A model generated the notes under the pieces. It was not told the origin of the DNA. It was given only the letters and a program-made list of their open reading frames with translations, and made no database searches. From Pomacea canaliculata (taxonomy: Eukaryota > Mollusca > Gastropoda > Architaenioglossa > Ampullariidae), in the NCBI RefSeq assembly GCF_003073045.1, contig NC_037601.1:10837807-10901806 (forward strand): a stretch of 64,000 nt of DNA, written 5' to 3'. Positions 1 to 9,900 of the stretch are shown here, piece by piece. Positions within the stretch are counted from its first letter, which is position 1; each line of letters starts with the position of its first letter. The translations under genes and the position numbers were made by a program.

Positions 1-636
1 CATGATAGTCTTTTCAGCAGAGAAGTGCCTTGATGTTGGAGGTGGGAGTGATCCTCTCAATCATTCAGTGACTGTTTGAACAATTTCAAATGACAGGCAT
101 CACTTAATACATGTAACACCCTTACTCTTGATGGTCTCAAATGATGTGACACCATGACAACCAGCTTATAAGGATGACAGCTGTGCACAACAGAAATATC
201 ACTGTAGGACATATTAAGACAGAAGAGAGAATGCCAACACAAGGTCAAAAAGCAGACCATCTGCCACTGCAGTATAATCTACTTAACACAACTGTTGCTA
301 TCCATATGCCATGGACACAGGTCTTCCACCAGTCTCATATGCAGTGAATGCCGCTCACCTGCATGTAGGCCACCGTAAAATGTGCTCTGCATGTACTAGT
401 TAATTACTACAACAATTTGCCTCTCCTGTCAAAGATAGCTACATAAATGTGTTTCTTTCAATACAAGGATTACAACACTGTTTTTTATACAGTTTCTTGG
501 ATATTTTTGTCAAATTTCAAGATTTAGCTTTCCCAGCAACTCCTAGCAGGTTGTGACTAGGCATGCGTACCTTGTGCTTTCCTCAAGGTGCTGACAGACT
601 ACTGTACACAACAAACTTCAAGTGGCATTGTTTGGA

Positions 637-1080
637 TTAGAGATCCTGCTTTTCCTTCGATCTGGTGATATTAAAAGCAATCCTGGTCCTCAAAGCAGTG
701 AAATCACAACAGGTAGTAGGAGATGAACAGCACTTTCTAGCAGAATTCAAGGACCGGCTTATATCATGATTTTACAAAACTGGTATTCATCTTTAGAAGA
801 TAGCAAATATGCCTGGTATTGAGCCTTTAAATGTGTATTTGAGCCCATAAAGTATCTTAGAAGTGTTACCAATAGATGGCATCAGATGGCACTTTCTAGA
901 TTCAGGCTTAGAGTATGTGGACTGAGCAACCAGAAAAGATGATTTCTGAATGATAACCAACATGAGTCCTGCCCTTCATGTAAATGTGATTATAAAGACA
1001 AATACCCCTTCTGTTTAAATGCCCAGCATATCAAGATAAAAGAAAGCAATGTCATTTATTATGTCATTTTTCCTTAGCGC
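637..1080 (+). mobile_element. LINE (CR1/L2-like) remnant with 2A-like motif
   Basis: This is a decayed non-LTR retrotransposon. Positions 637-690 read in one frame as LEILLFLRSGDIKSNPGP, the hydrophobic stretch plus GDxxxNPGP found near the N-terminus of some CR1/L2-type elements. Positions about 900-1060 resemble the C-terminal end of a LINE polymerase protein: a RFRLRVCGLSN-like stretch, a CPSC pair, then in a shifted frame FKCPAYQDKRKQCH. The reverse transcriptase that should lie between them is missing, so the copy is internally deleted and frameshifted. Assignment to CR1/L2 rather than another LINE clade is inference. Confidence 0.6.
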
Positions 1081-1090
1081 CAGAGGCCAC

Positions 1091-2273
1091 TTTGGTTAAT
1101 ATCTTGTTAATATGACAGAACAATATTCAAGCTAGCTGAATCTATAGCAAAGGTCATTATTGTATACAGTGGTGCAGACATTAGCTTTGGCAGCAATGAG
1201 GGAGAGTGCTCTTTACTGATGAGAAGGTTCATTCTGGTCTATAGTAATGATAGACAATAAGTGTTGTGGTGCCTGCGACAATGATTTGTTAATGTTTGCT
1301 TTAGAGAGTACAACCAGGAAGGAAATGGTCACCAAACAAATAATTGTCAAACAATAAAATTCAAATATGTTACAACATGAACAGTCACACTTCTTGAGTT
1401 GGTTTATGAGAGTTATTTTCTATCTGGCTCTTAAATTTTATGAGTAGTACATTAATTGTACAAATTTTGTAACAACAGAAAATTTTGACATGATAACAAT
1501 ACCTTTTAAAAGTAACATGATAGTTGAGATAATTTTGGGGACACGAAATTTCCAATATTTTTCCTAGTTAGACTTCTTGTGTATGGCAATAAATAATGCT
1601 TTCCAAGACTACTGACACTTTTATTACAAAATACAAAAATATAGTTTTTAACAATTACAAAAGTCCCGCATAACAATATCTAAACCACACCTGGCTGCAC
1701 TCCCTGGTCATGTGACTTTCCACCTCTGATTTTGCCTTTTGAAGTCGTAACTGAAAAATATTGTGATAATGTAGACATGAATAATGCATTCATTATTCAC
1801 TCACTCTTTCACTCTGATGACTGCTTCTAATCTTTCTGCCTCTAATTCCAAAATGAAACAAAGGGAAAAGAGCCACAGTAGCTTAATGAATGGACATCCA
1901 TAAGGAATAAAACTGCATGATCAAAAAAGAAAAACTAATTTTGATGAATAAGCAAAGACTGCACAGAACACAATCTTTATGCAATACTAAACAGGGGAGC
2001 CAGCTCTATGCTTTCTGCATCTCTTCCAGCTGTGTTTTTTTAAGTGTCAACCCTTGATCTCTGACATCGCTTGAGTCATGATTATTTATATGCAGCATCA
2101 ATGTTGCATAATAGTAAAACCCTTATGCCCACAATATTCCTTAGGTGACAGGCTGAACAATCAGCTGCAGAACCTGATATTAGACTAGAGGGAATTCACT
2201 TACACAAACATATAGTCTAGAAGTAGATTATAGGCTCACTATGAATATCTGCCAATTAAGTAGATAAACAAAC
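1091..2273. other. AT-rich non-coding stretch left of KDSR exon 2
   Basis: KDSR should continue here or beyond the left edge of the window, because it runs on the minus strand. I found no convincing further SDR exon. One weak candidate begins at 2029 on the minus strand after an ACACAG acceptor and reads LEEMQKA, then hits a stop; a one-base shift would let it continue IELAP. The rest is AT-rich with no recognisable gene or repeat. Confidence 0.4.
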
Positions 2274-3145
2274 CTGGTCCCTGGCAACTAGAGTGACCCT
2301 TGCTCCTCCCTTTGCAGCCTCAATAGCCATGCATTTTCCAATTCCACTTGAGCCACCTGTCACCTGTGTTCATATGCAAAAGTATGAACTTGAAATATAA
2401 AACAGAATAACATAAGTTTAAAAGGAATTTTAGTTGAGCTGGTGGAGAAGCATGGTGGACTTTGAACCTGTTAAGGATGATCAGAAAGAGGTAAGGAAGT
2501 TTAGATCTGAAAAGTCAATCTGTTTTTAGTTCATGTAATTGGGAGTACATGCATGAAGTTTAAAATCTTAAAGAAAGATTGTTTCACCATCTCAATACAC
2601 CCCTTTTAACATCTGATATCCTGTATATCTTCTACGATTAAATTCTACAATTATTGCTTCCTCTAATAATCTTATCAAGTGATGATTGATTTAGATGAAA
2701 ATTATGACGCAATATGCTTTTACTTTTATCAATATGCACTACCATTTAATTACTTTTAGTGTTGTGTTAAGATTTTTCATATTATTTTCTCTTTTATATA
2801 TATATTACTTTACCCTCTTTAGAGATATGTAACGTACATTAATGGCTTATTGTGTCACTGTCGGGGATTAAAGAGTGTAGTAAATGTATGGGTGTGTGGG
2901 ATCCAACTGTATATTGTTTAGCTTATTGCTTGCGAGCTCCAAACAAAGAAAAATTTCTATATCAACTGTAAAAAGAAATAGACAATAAAGATGTATTGCT
3001 AACTAAATAAAAATTGACAGAGCCACTTTCGATTTCTTACCATGACGTGCAATCCACGAACTTCAGAAAAAGATGTTTTCCTTTTGAGGAAATAGTACAA
3101 TACTCCAATAATAAAAGTTAACGCAGAAACAATAATTATGAACAT
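2274..3145 (-). CDS. KDSR: 3-ketodihydrosphingosine reductase, first two exons (partial)
   Basis: KDSR is an ER-membrane short-chain dehydrogenase that reduces 3-ketodihydrosphingosine to dihydrosphingosine with NADPH, the second step of sphingolipid synthesis. Exon 1 is 3041-3145 (35 codons from the ATG at 3145-3143) and starts with a hydrophobic anchor, MFIIIVSALTFIIGVLYYFL, followed by KRK. Exon 2 is 2274-2363 (30 codons). It begins VTGGSSGIGK, the TGxxxGxG dinucleotide-binding motif of the Rossmann fold, and ends VTLVARDQ. Both junctions are GT-AG and in phase 0. The GKCMAIE stretch after the glycine motif, together with the membrane anchor, fits KDSR better than other SDRs. The catalytic YxxxK part is not visible, so the gene is partial here; the remaining exons presumably lie past position 1. 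Confidence 0.82.
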
Positions 3146-5046
3146 TTTAGCAATTCACAGATCGTATGTCAAGCCACAGCACAGCGTAAAACAACCAAAC
3201 AAAAGTGTGAAGGCCCAGAACTCTCGACTTGTAACCACGATCACATGATTATGTGACTCTTAACCTAGAGACCTCTCTCCATCTCTTACTTTCCGAATAT
3301 GTTTTCCAGCTCTCAAGTTTTTTGTTAAGCTTCAATGGCCAATTAGCACCATCATCGAGTTCCGTCTCTACTAATCTTTGAAAGAGGCAAATAATCATAC
3401 GCTGTTATGAAGAACGTAAATTCGCGAGGCAACTGGCTGATTGCGAGCGAGTAAACAAACAAAAAAGCCACTTACCTCCCCCGACTCGCGCCCCAACACA
3501 CGCTGAAGCAAACAAAAGTTGACAAAGGTAGTGAAACAGATGTCATTCGTGTATTTGCCTTGCGACTTCAAGAGTGCGTTAAATTGTTATCACAATTCGA
3601 AGGAAAAAAAAGCTGTCACAATTCATTAGGACCTAATATACGAATTATTATTTCGTCTTTCTAGGTGAAACGCTGATCATTTAAATTATTAACGTTAGAT
3701 CTGTATATACATCCCAACTTCCTACAAGAATTTTCTCAAAAACATTATGAACTTTCAGTAAAACCAAGAGATCTTCTTCCTTCAGCAGTGCCAACTATAG
3801 CACGAGCTGGTAAAACCATGCAACTACGATTGCTGGTAAAAAGCTACAATTAACGCTTTCTACATCGTTCTGGTTGAAAAGTAAGGTTGCGACGCAGTCG
3901 CAAACACATCGTCAGTCTTATCCTAATCCAGCGCAATGCTAACAACTGCATGACAGTGAGGGCACCAATGATGTGCATGCTCAAAACAGCTAAAAAATAA
4001 TTGAGGGTGCCAAACATATGAGCTTAAGAGGTAACACATGCAAGTAAGTAAATCGTAAATTTTGTATGCATCTAAATGAGGAAAAAATAAGTTTTTGCAT
4101 CAATAAATGTGTATCAGATTTTTATGTTATATTTTTAATGATAAAATGTCATTATCAGCAGTCAGCTGTAACAATTAAAATGCAATGCTGGAAATTACAG
4201 TAGTTTATCTTAGAGAAATGTGTATAAAAAAGTGTCTTATATTTTATACACAGGGAAAAATTAACTCAAAAACACCCAGTTACTAATAGAGAATCAAGAA
4301 TACAATGTAGACTGCAATGACCATGATTGTTGCCCATTAAATTTTGATCAGAAGATTTACTTACATATAGTTTGTCAAGTAAATTCAGTTAATTTTGGAC
4401 CTTTTCATTTTTTTTAAAACTTCTAAATTTCAAATCTGTAGGGCTGTATTCCAAAATCAACCATTTCATTTTCTGGGCAAAACAAAATCACTTCTTAAGC
4501 ATGACAACCTGGGCAATGTTTCTTTATTTCACTTGAAGACATGCAAAGATTTGCTCAACTAAGCCACACTGGCTGTTACAAATATATTTGCACGCAACAG
4601 AACTCGATCTCCCATGTAAGAGAGTAATTTTCTTCTGAAAATGCCAATGTTTGAAGGCTTATATCTTGAAAACTAAGCATACCTATGTATTCATATATTT
4701 GGGAAATTATTATTTTAAAATGAACTTAACCAGAGCGTAAAGAAAACTGTTGCACTCACATTGTCCTTTAAATTAAAACCTCAAAAGGATTTGATAGTCT
4801 GTTTACTTTACTCTAACCCTTTTTATTGAATTTTTAGCTGAATATATCAAACATCCATACTCCAGGACTGGTATCACCAGGGGTTTATACAAATGCCCAA
4901 CAGGGGCTGGAAAACTTTCCTGATTAAAAACAGAATTTAATTTGCATTAGCAATAATTAAATTACTTTAAATAAATTTAAAGAAGAATAACAAAGTTTTT
5001 TCAAAGCTATTGATCATAAAGTTTTGAAATTAATGTATTTTGAATA
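3146..5046. other. Upstream region of KDSR and intergenic DNA
   Basis: About 3145-3560 holds the 5' side of KDSR and presumably its promoter, with somewhat more CpG than the surroundings; I see no clear TATA box. From 3560 to 5046 the DNA is AT-rich with no gene or repeat I recognise. Confidence 0.4.
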
Positions 5047-5054
5047 CCCTATAT

Positions 5055-5252
5055 CAGACCTGAGCAAAGGCCGGCCCGCGGGCCGGATCCGGCCCGCCTC
5101 CTGTCTCTGACCGGCCTGCCCGCTGGCGAAGGATAGTATATATACTATACATACAGTACTGGGTAAAACTGAGTTAACTATATTAGTCCGGCCCTCTAAA
5201 ACCATCCCAATTTCTCATGCGGCCCCTTGGGAAAATTAATTGCCCACCCCTG
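5055..5252. mobile_element. hAT-type non-autonomous element (MITE)
   Basis: This 198-bp element is flanked by a perfect 8-bp target duplication CCCTATAT (5047-5054 and 5253-5260). Its ends are imperfect inverted repeats: CAGACCTGAGCAA at the left and, read inward from the right, CAGGGGTGGGCAA. Next to the left end lies a GC-rich GGCCGGCCCGCGGGCC block. An 8-bp duplication and CAG-type tips are typical of hAT transposons. It has no coding capacity. Confidence 0.85.
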
Positions 5253-5260
5253 CCCTATAT

Positions 5261-6473
5261 GCATGTATACCCATCACAAAAAAGAACATCCATTAAAATT
5301 AAGTTGATATAGTCTGACAAATCTATCCTGAACACTTCTTCAATATTAATTGTAGTCATTGTGCAAAAGTTCACACAACAGTACCATGATCTAGGCAGAA
5401 AGACAAAATGACAATAACTATGTTGTTCTGGGTTTTTTAAAATCCCTTGTCCAAACTGAAACCGTTCTTTCCAACATTTTTAATAATTGAAAGACAAATT
5501 CTGCCACAGATGTTGATTTGGACTGTCGTGTTAAATATCATTTGCTAAACTCTCTCCCCTTTCTCCTATTTTGATGGTTATTGCCCCTCCTTACAAAAAG
5601 AATTAGCACCTTGCTTTAACTATTTTGTAACTTAACCTATAGTACTGCAAAATACTGGTCTTCAGATAACAACGCAGTACGGGGGAGGAAGAGAACAATA
5701 ATTATTAAGCGCCCATTCTTTATCCAGCAATTCATGGGATACACATTAAAGAACTATCGAACACATGCAACCACCATCCCACAACATACACATACACTGG
5801 AAGGAGAAAGACGTTCTGAAGGAAAGAGAGGTTTCCCGCAAATATAAGGTTGAAGCATTCCAGGTAAGAGGACCAGAGGGAGGAAAGGAACGTGGACAAA
5901 ATGTAAGAGAAATGTAAGTAGTACACAATTGCTCCGTGATTATTATTTTAACGATAATTTGCTTTAGTTTTAACTAAGGCTAATGTTAACGCCCTGGAAG
6001 AAAAACATAAACTAATAACTCGCTTTACTACAAGAAAACGCTTTCGCTGTGCGTTTGGAGGGCAAGGTCATTCAAATACGAACTTCCGCTTTGACGTCGG
6101 CCGCTAAAAATCATTGTTCATTGCTGGATTGGAGTGTTGAATTTAGTCGTGTATAAATATCTTCTGAATGATACGCAGAATTTAGCGCAATTTTTTGATT
6201 AATCAACTTTCATTTTAAAATAGTGCAGTTTTACTTTCACGATATAGGCTATGGTGCATTCAAATTATTCGTCCAACGTCTGGCATCGGAGGCCTGTTGG
6301 TATGCGGATGTATGAAGTTTTTTATGCTTCGGTGTGATTGGTTTTGTCCTCTGACTGACAAAAGATTCCGTGTTCTCAGATATTCCGGATTTTGATTTAC
6401 GTGAGTGCGCATTGTTACAATTTGCCTTGCTATCTTGACCTCAAGGCAGAAGTGCAGTGTTCATTATTAAATT
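5261..6473. promoter_or_regulatory. 5' flank and probable promoter of the zinc-finger gene
   Basis: About 6040-6470 is the presumed 5' UTR and promoter of the gene starting at 6474. A CRE-like TGACGTCG lies at 6092-6099 in a CpG-containing stretch. AG acceptor-like sites near 6450 leave open an upstream non-coding exon. An in-frame TAA at 6468-6470 sits just before the ATG. The remainder holds no gene. Confidence 0.35.
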
Positions 6474-8759
6474 ATGGATGTAATATCTGGAAATGCAGTT
6501 TCAAGCTCAAATATTCCTTCTACCAATGGAACAGATCTGAGTTCTAATGTTGGTAACACACTTGAGAAAAATGTTAATGACAAGCCTAATGATTGGAATC
6601 AGTCACAAGTGTATCCATCAGGATTTGCTTTTGGAATGCACTCAAGTAGTCAGAATTACCAGCATAGTCCGACCACATCCAATGTCTTGAGCTCGGGCTA
6701 CAAGAACTTTACAACCAGACACAATGACTGGGCGATGCATGCATCATCAGTTTACAGTGGTATGACACCAGGAGCATTCCCTATAATGCAGACACTTCAT
6801 CCTGATACTGCAGCAGCCATTCAGTCATCATTTGATCCTGGAGTGCTTGGATTAGTGGCCTGCAGAAAAGGGGAAGCTCAGCAAGATCAGTTGACATCAA
6901 GACCTAACAGTGCCACTTTAACCAGCTCAGCCACTAGTGCCAGCACCTGGCACCAACCTGCTGAGGATAATGGGCCAATTGAGAATCAGTCTCAATTGCC
7001 AGTGCAAAACCTGGTCACTACCAAAATAGGCAATAAGGGTGGCATTCATAAGTGCAAGAGCTGTGGAGAAGTGTTTGCTAAGAGAGATGGCTTGCGTGCT
7101 CACCGCAGGGCAGAACATGCAGTAGGGTCTCACAAATGCACAGAATGTGGGAAAGCATTTTCACATAGGTCACATTTACAACAGCATGTTCGCATTCACA
7201 CTGGTGAAAAGCTGTACAAATGCCAAATTTGTCACAAGGAATTTATTCATAGTGGCAGCCTCTCAAATCATATGAAAAGTCATGCAGCCGAAGTTAGTGG
7301 ATCTGGAATTCCTCAGCAGCGTACTAATGCAGAATTAATTCAAGTAGAAGCAGAAATTGATCAAAAAGAAACATTGGATGCAGGCACAAGTAATGATACT
7401 TTTGAACATACAGAAATTAAAAGAATGCCATTTATGTGTCACTGTGGCAAGAAATTTGCATGTTTTGCCAAACTTAAGCTGCATGAAAGAACTCACACTG
7501 GTGAAAAACCATACAAGTGTCACATTTGTGACAGAGCATTTGCAGAAAAGGGAAACCTGGAAAAACATAGGCGGACTCATACTCGTGAGACTCCCTACTT
7601 GTGTCGAGAATGTGGTGAAACTTTTTGTCATTCTTACCAGTTGAAGCGTCACAAAATGAAACACTTGGGTGATGTGAAACCATTTGTTTGTACACAATGT
7701 GGTCGAGGATTCATACAAGAAGCTAAGCTGGTGTTACATACCCGTATACATACAGGGGAAAAGCCATATGTATGCTCTATCTGTGACAAACGCTTTGCAG
7801 AGAAAGGTAATTTGCGACAGCATGAGCGTACACACTCCAGTGATAAACCTTACAACTGTGACCATTGCAGCAAAAGTTTTGCTCATGCTACAGGACTAAG
7901 AACTCACAAAAAGAGACATAATTTGCCATTATCTTTGCAAATAAGATCAAAGCCAAGTAACCCTCTTATAGTAGGACCCAACAAGAAAACTTATGTTGAT
8001 ACAGCAGTGCAGACTTTCACAGTTCTTGGACCAACAGTAGAAAGATATGGACCATATGGTGAACCATACATTGATAGACCACCAACATATGCATACGACA
8101 AGCCTCATGTATTGCAGCGTCAAGATCCTACTTCAGTTGATCCCAGGTATGCTTTTGTCCATCATGAGGCAATGACTTCTGTAGGATTTGATTCCAGACC
8201 ACCATCAGTTCCAGACTCTAGTGCATCTACCCATGCTAGCTCAAGAGCTTTAAATCATGATAGAATTGGCAATAAATCTGGTCAAATAAGACACTCAGCT
8301 GATTCAGAGAATATATCCCACAAAGTGGCTTCAAATGCCTCGTCTGGTAACATGGATAACCGAGGGGTAGATATGCATACAATAGAGAGAGGAGCTGTCA
8401 ACATGCGAGCTATGGATATGCGAGCTGTAGATGTACGTAGTTCAAGTGCACTAGTGCACACAGCAGTGTCAGCAGGGAGAGAAGTCATTTCCCGCAGTGG
8501 TTATCTTGGAGACATTATGACTAACAGTGGTTTAGAACTCAGAAATGTTCTTGCAGCTGCACAGGAAACAATGAACAGCCGTGGTGGTGGTGGTAACTTG
8601 CGCCTTCCTGCAAGTTTTGTTCCAGATATGATGTCTCTTGGAGCAATGGATGCTCGATTATCGCATGGTAATGTGCCAGTCAGCGGTGTAGAGTTAAGAT
8701 GTGCTCTGGGTCAGGATATTGCATCGCCAGGTGTAGACTCGGTATCTTTTAGCCCTTAA
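6474..8759 (+). CDS. C2H2 zinc-finger protein, nine fingers, single coding exon
   Basis: The 761-residue protein is a probable sequence-specific DNA-binding regulator in the nucleus. Residues 1-190 are low-complexity Ser/Thr/Asn-rich. Fingers 1-3 lie at about 193-270 and fingers 4-9 at about 320-482, split by an acidic 45-residue linker. Several fingers are joined by TGEKP-type linkers (HTGEKPYKC, HTGEKPYVC), the mark of Krueppel-type tandem fingers. Finger 4 is odd: it reads FMCHCGKKF, C-x-C instead of C-x2-C. Residues 483-761 are disordered, with a Met/Asp/Arg-rich repeat near 626-655 (NMRAMDMRAVDVR). The start is fixed by an in-frame TAA six bases upstream and no intron interrupts the frame. 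No KRAB, BTB or SCAN domain is seen. I do not recognise an orthologue, so no symbol is given. Confidence 0.93.
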   Translation: MDVISGNAVSSSNIPSTNGTDLSSNVGNTLEKNVNDKPNDWNQSQVYPSGFAFGMHSSSQNYQHSPTTSNVLSSGYKNFTTRHNDWAMHASSVYSGMTPGAFPIMQTLHPDTAAAIQSSFDPGVLGLVACRKGEAQQDQLTSRPNSATLTSSATSASTWHQPAEDNGPIENQSQLPVQNLVTTKIGNKGGIHKCKSCGEVFAKRDGLRAHRRAEHAVGSHKCTECGKAFSHRSHLQQHVRIHTGEKLYKCQICHKEFIHSGSLSNHMKSHAAEVSGSGIPQQRTNAELIQVEAEIDQKETLDAGTSNDTFEHTEIKRMPFMCHCGKKFACFAKLKLHERTHTGEKPYKCHICDRAFAEKGNLEKHRRTHTRETPYLCRECGETFCHSYQLKRHKMKHLGDVKPFVCTQCGRGFIQEAKLVLHTRIHTGEKPYVCSICDKRFAEKGNLRQHERTHSSDKPYNCDHCSKSFAHATGLRTHKKRHNLPLSLQIRSKPSNPLIVGPNKKTYVDTAVQTFTVLGPTVERYGPYGEPYIDRPPTYAYDKPHVLQRQDPTSVDPRYAFVHHEAMTSVGFDSRPPSVPDSSASTHASSRALNHDRIGNKSGQIRHSADSENISHKVASNASSGNMDNRGVDMHTIERGAVNMRAMDMRAVDVRSSSALVHTAVSAGREVISRSGYLGDIMTNSGLELRNVLAAAQETMNSRGGGGNLRLPASFVPDMMSLGAMDARLSHGNVPVSGVELRCALGQDIASPGVDSVSFSP

Positions 8760-9900
8760 TTTTGTTTTTTCAATTGCATGGTGTGTATTTACTAGATTGC
8801 TGGCAAACTGTTTCCTTATCAAATCATATGTAAAAAAGAACAAGAGAAACATGCATAAAACTACATCAGAATAATGAGAATACATATGCGTATATCATAC
8901 AATGCTTATGAGATGCAGAAGTTATTTATAACATTTATTTATGGAAGGAAATACTTGCACAAGGGCAACAGAAATATGCTAGTGCTTTTTTTTTTTTGCA
9001 CATGCATATTCCTGGTAATTTTGATGCCAGTAATTTTTCCCCATAATTGTTCTGATGAATTGACATTATTAATTAAGAGAACACCAATGCAAAATAATAA
9101 TTTATATACATTTTTGTATAAGTTTAAGGAAGCAGCCCTGTAGTTTCAAAAAACTGTTAGAGCACAATGCTTGGGGCATTAGTTTACAAAATTCATTTTT
9201 TTGTTTATGATGTTTTATGCATTATGATTTTAAAGTGATCGTTTGCATCATATCTTTAAGATGGATCAGAAGAGAGCATCAGGATATGTATATATCCATT
9301 TGCTTTCAAGCAGCCTATACGTATTCATACATGTCCACTTGCATACAGTCATGTAGGTATGTTATTTTAGGACAAATGTATAAAGCTTGTATCTGAAAAG
9401 TTTATCCAATTACTGTAAACATTAAGACTTGAGCCTGCCTCTGTGTGGGGAAATGCACTCAACAAATTTAATTATTACAGGAAAGTGTTTGATAAAATAC
9501 ACTTGCATTTATTCCTAGAATTAGAATAGTAGCTTAGTAATGAATCAGACACTATTCTGCTTATGCTAGCTTCAGACATAGAGTGATTTACAACTCAGCA
9601 TATGCATTTGATGTCCAGTAGTGCAAGTGAAGCAGCTGTATGTAATATGGTGATGCATGCCTTATGATGCTTACAGTATATCCACATGCCTCAACATCCC
9701 AGACTCTTGGAGTATTTCCAGTTTTGAAAACTGCAGATATTTTATTGATATTCCTACAAAATGCTTTTGCCTTAGACATTTTCATTTGCTTGCCTGATTG
9801 TTGTTTATGCTATGAATATATGAACTGGAGGAGAAAGAGAATCTTACTGAATAGCTCAAAGTTTCCAAAGACTGGATCAATAAACATCTAATAAAGACTT
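8760..9900 (+). other. Probable 3' UTR of the zinc-finger gene
   Basis: No coding frame follows the stop at 8757-8759. Two overlapping canonical poly(A) signals, AATAAA at 9879-9884 and 9890-9895, are followed by T-rich sequence, giving a plausible 3' UTR of about 1.1 kb. Small open frames here show no protein signature. A longer 3' UTR cannot be excluded. Confidence 0.5.

Noticed and set aside
6927..7899. Open frames on both strands inside the zinc-finger gene
   Set aside because: They lie within the 761-codon frame, show no domains of their own, and reflect the repetitive finger coding sequence.
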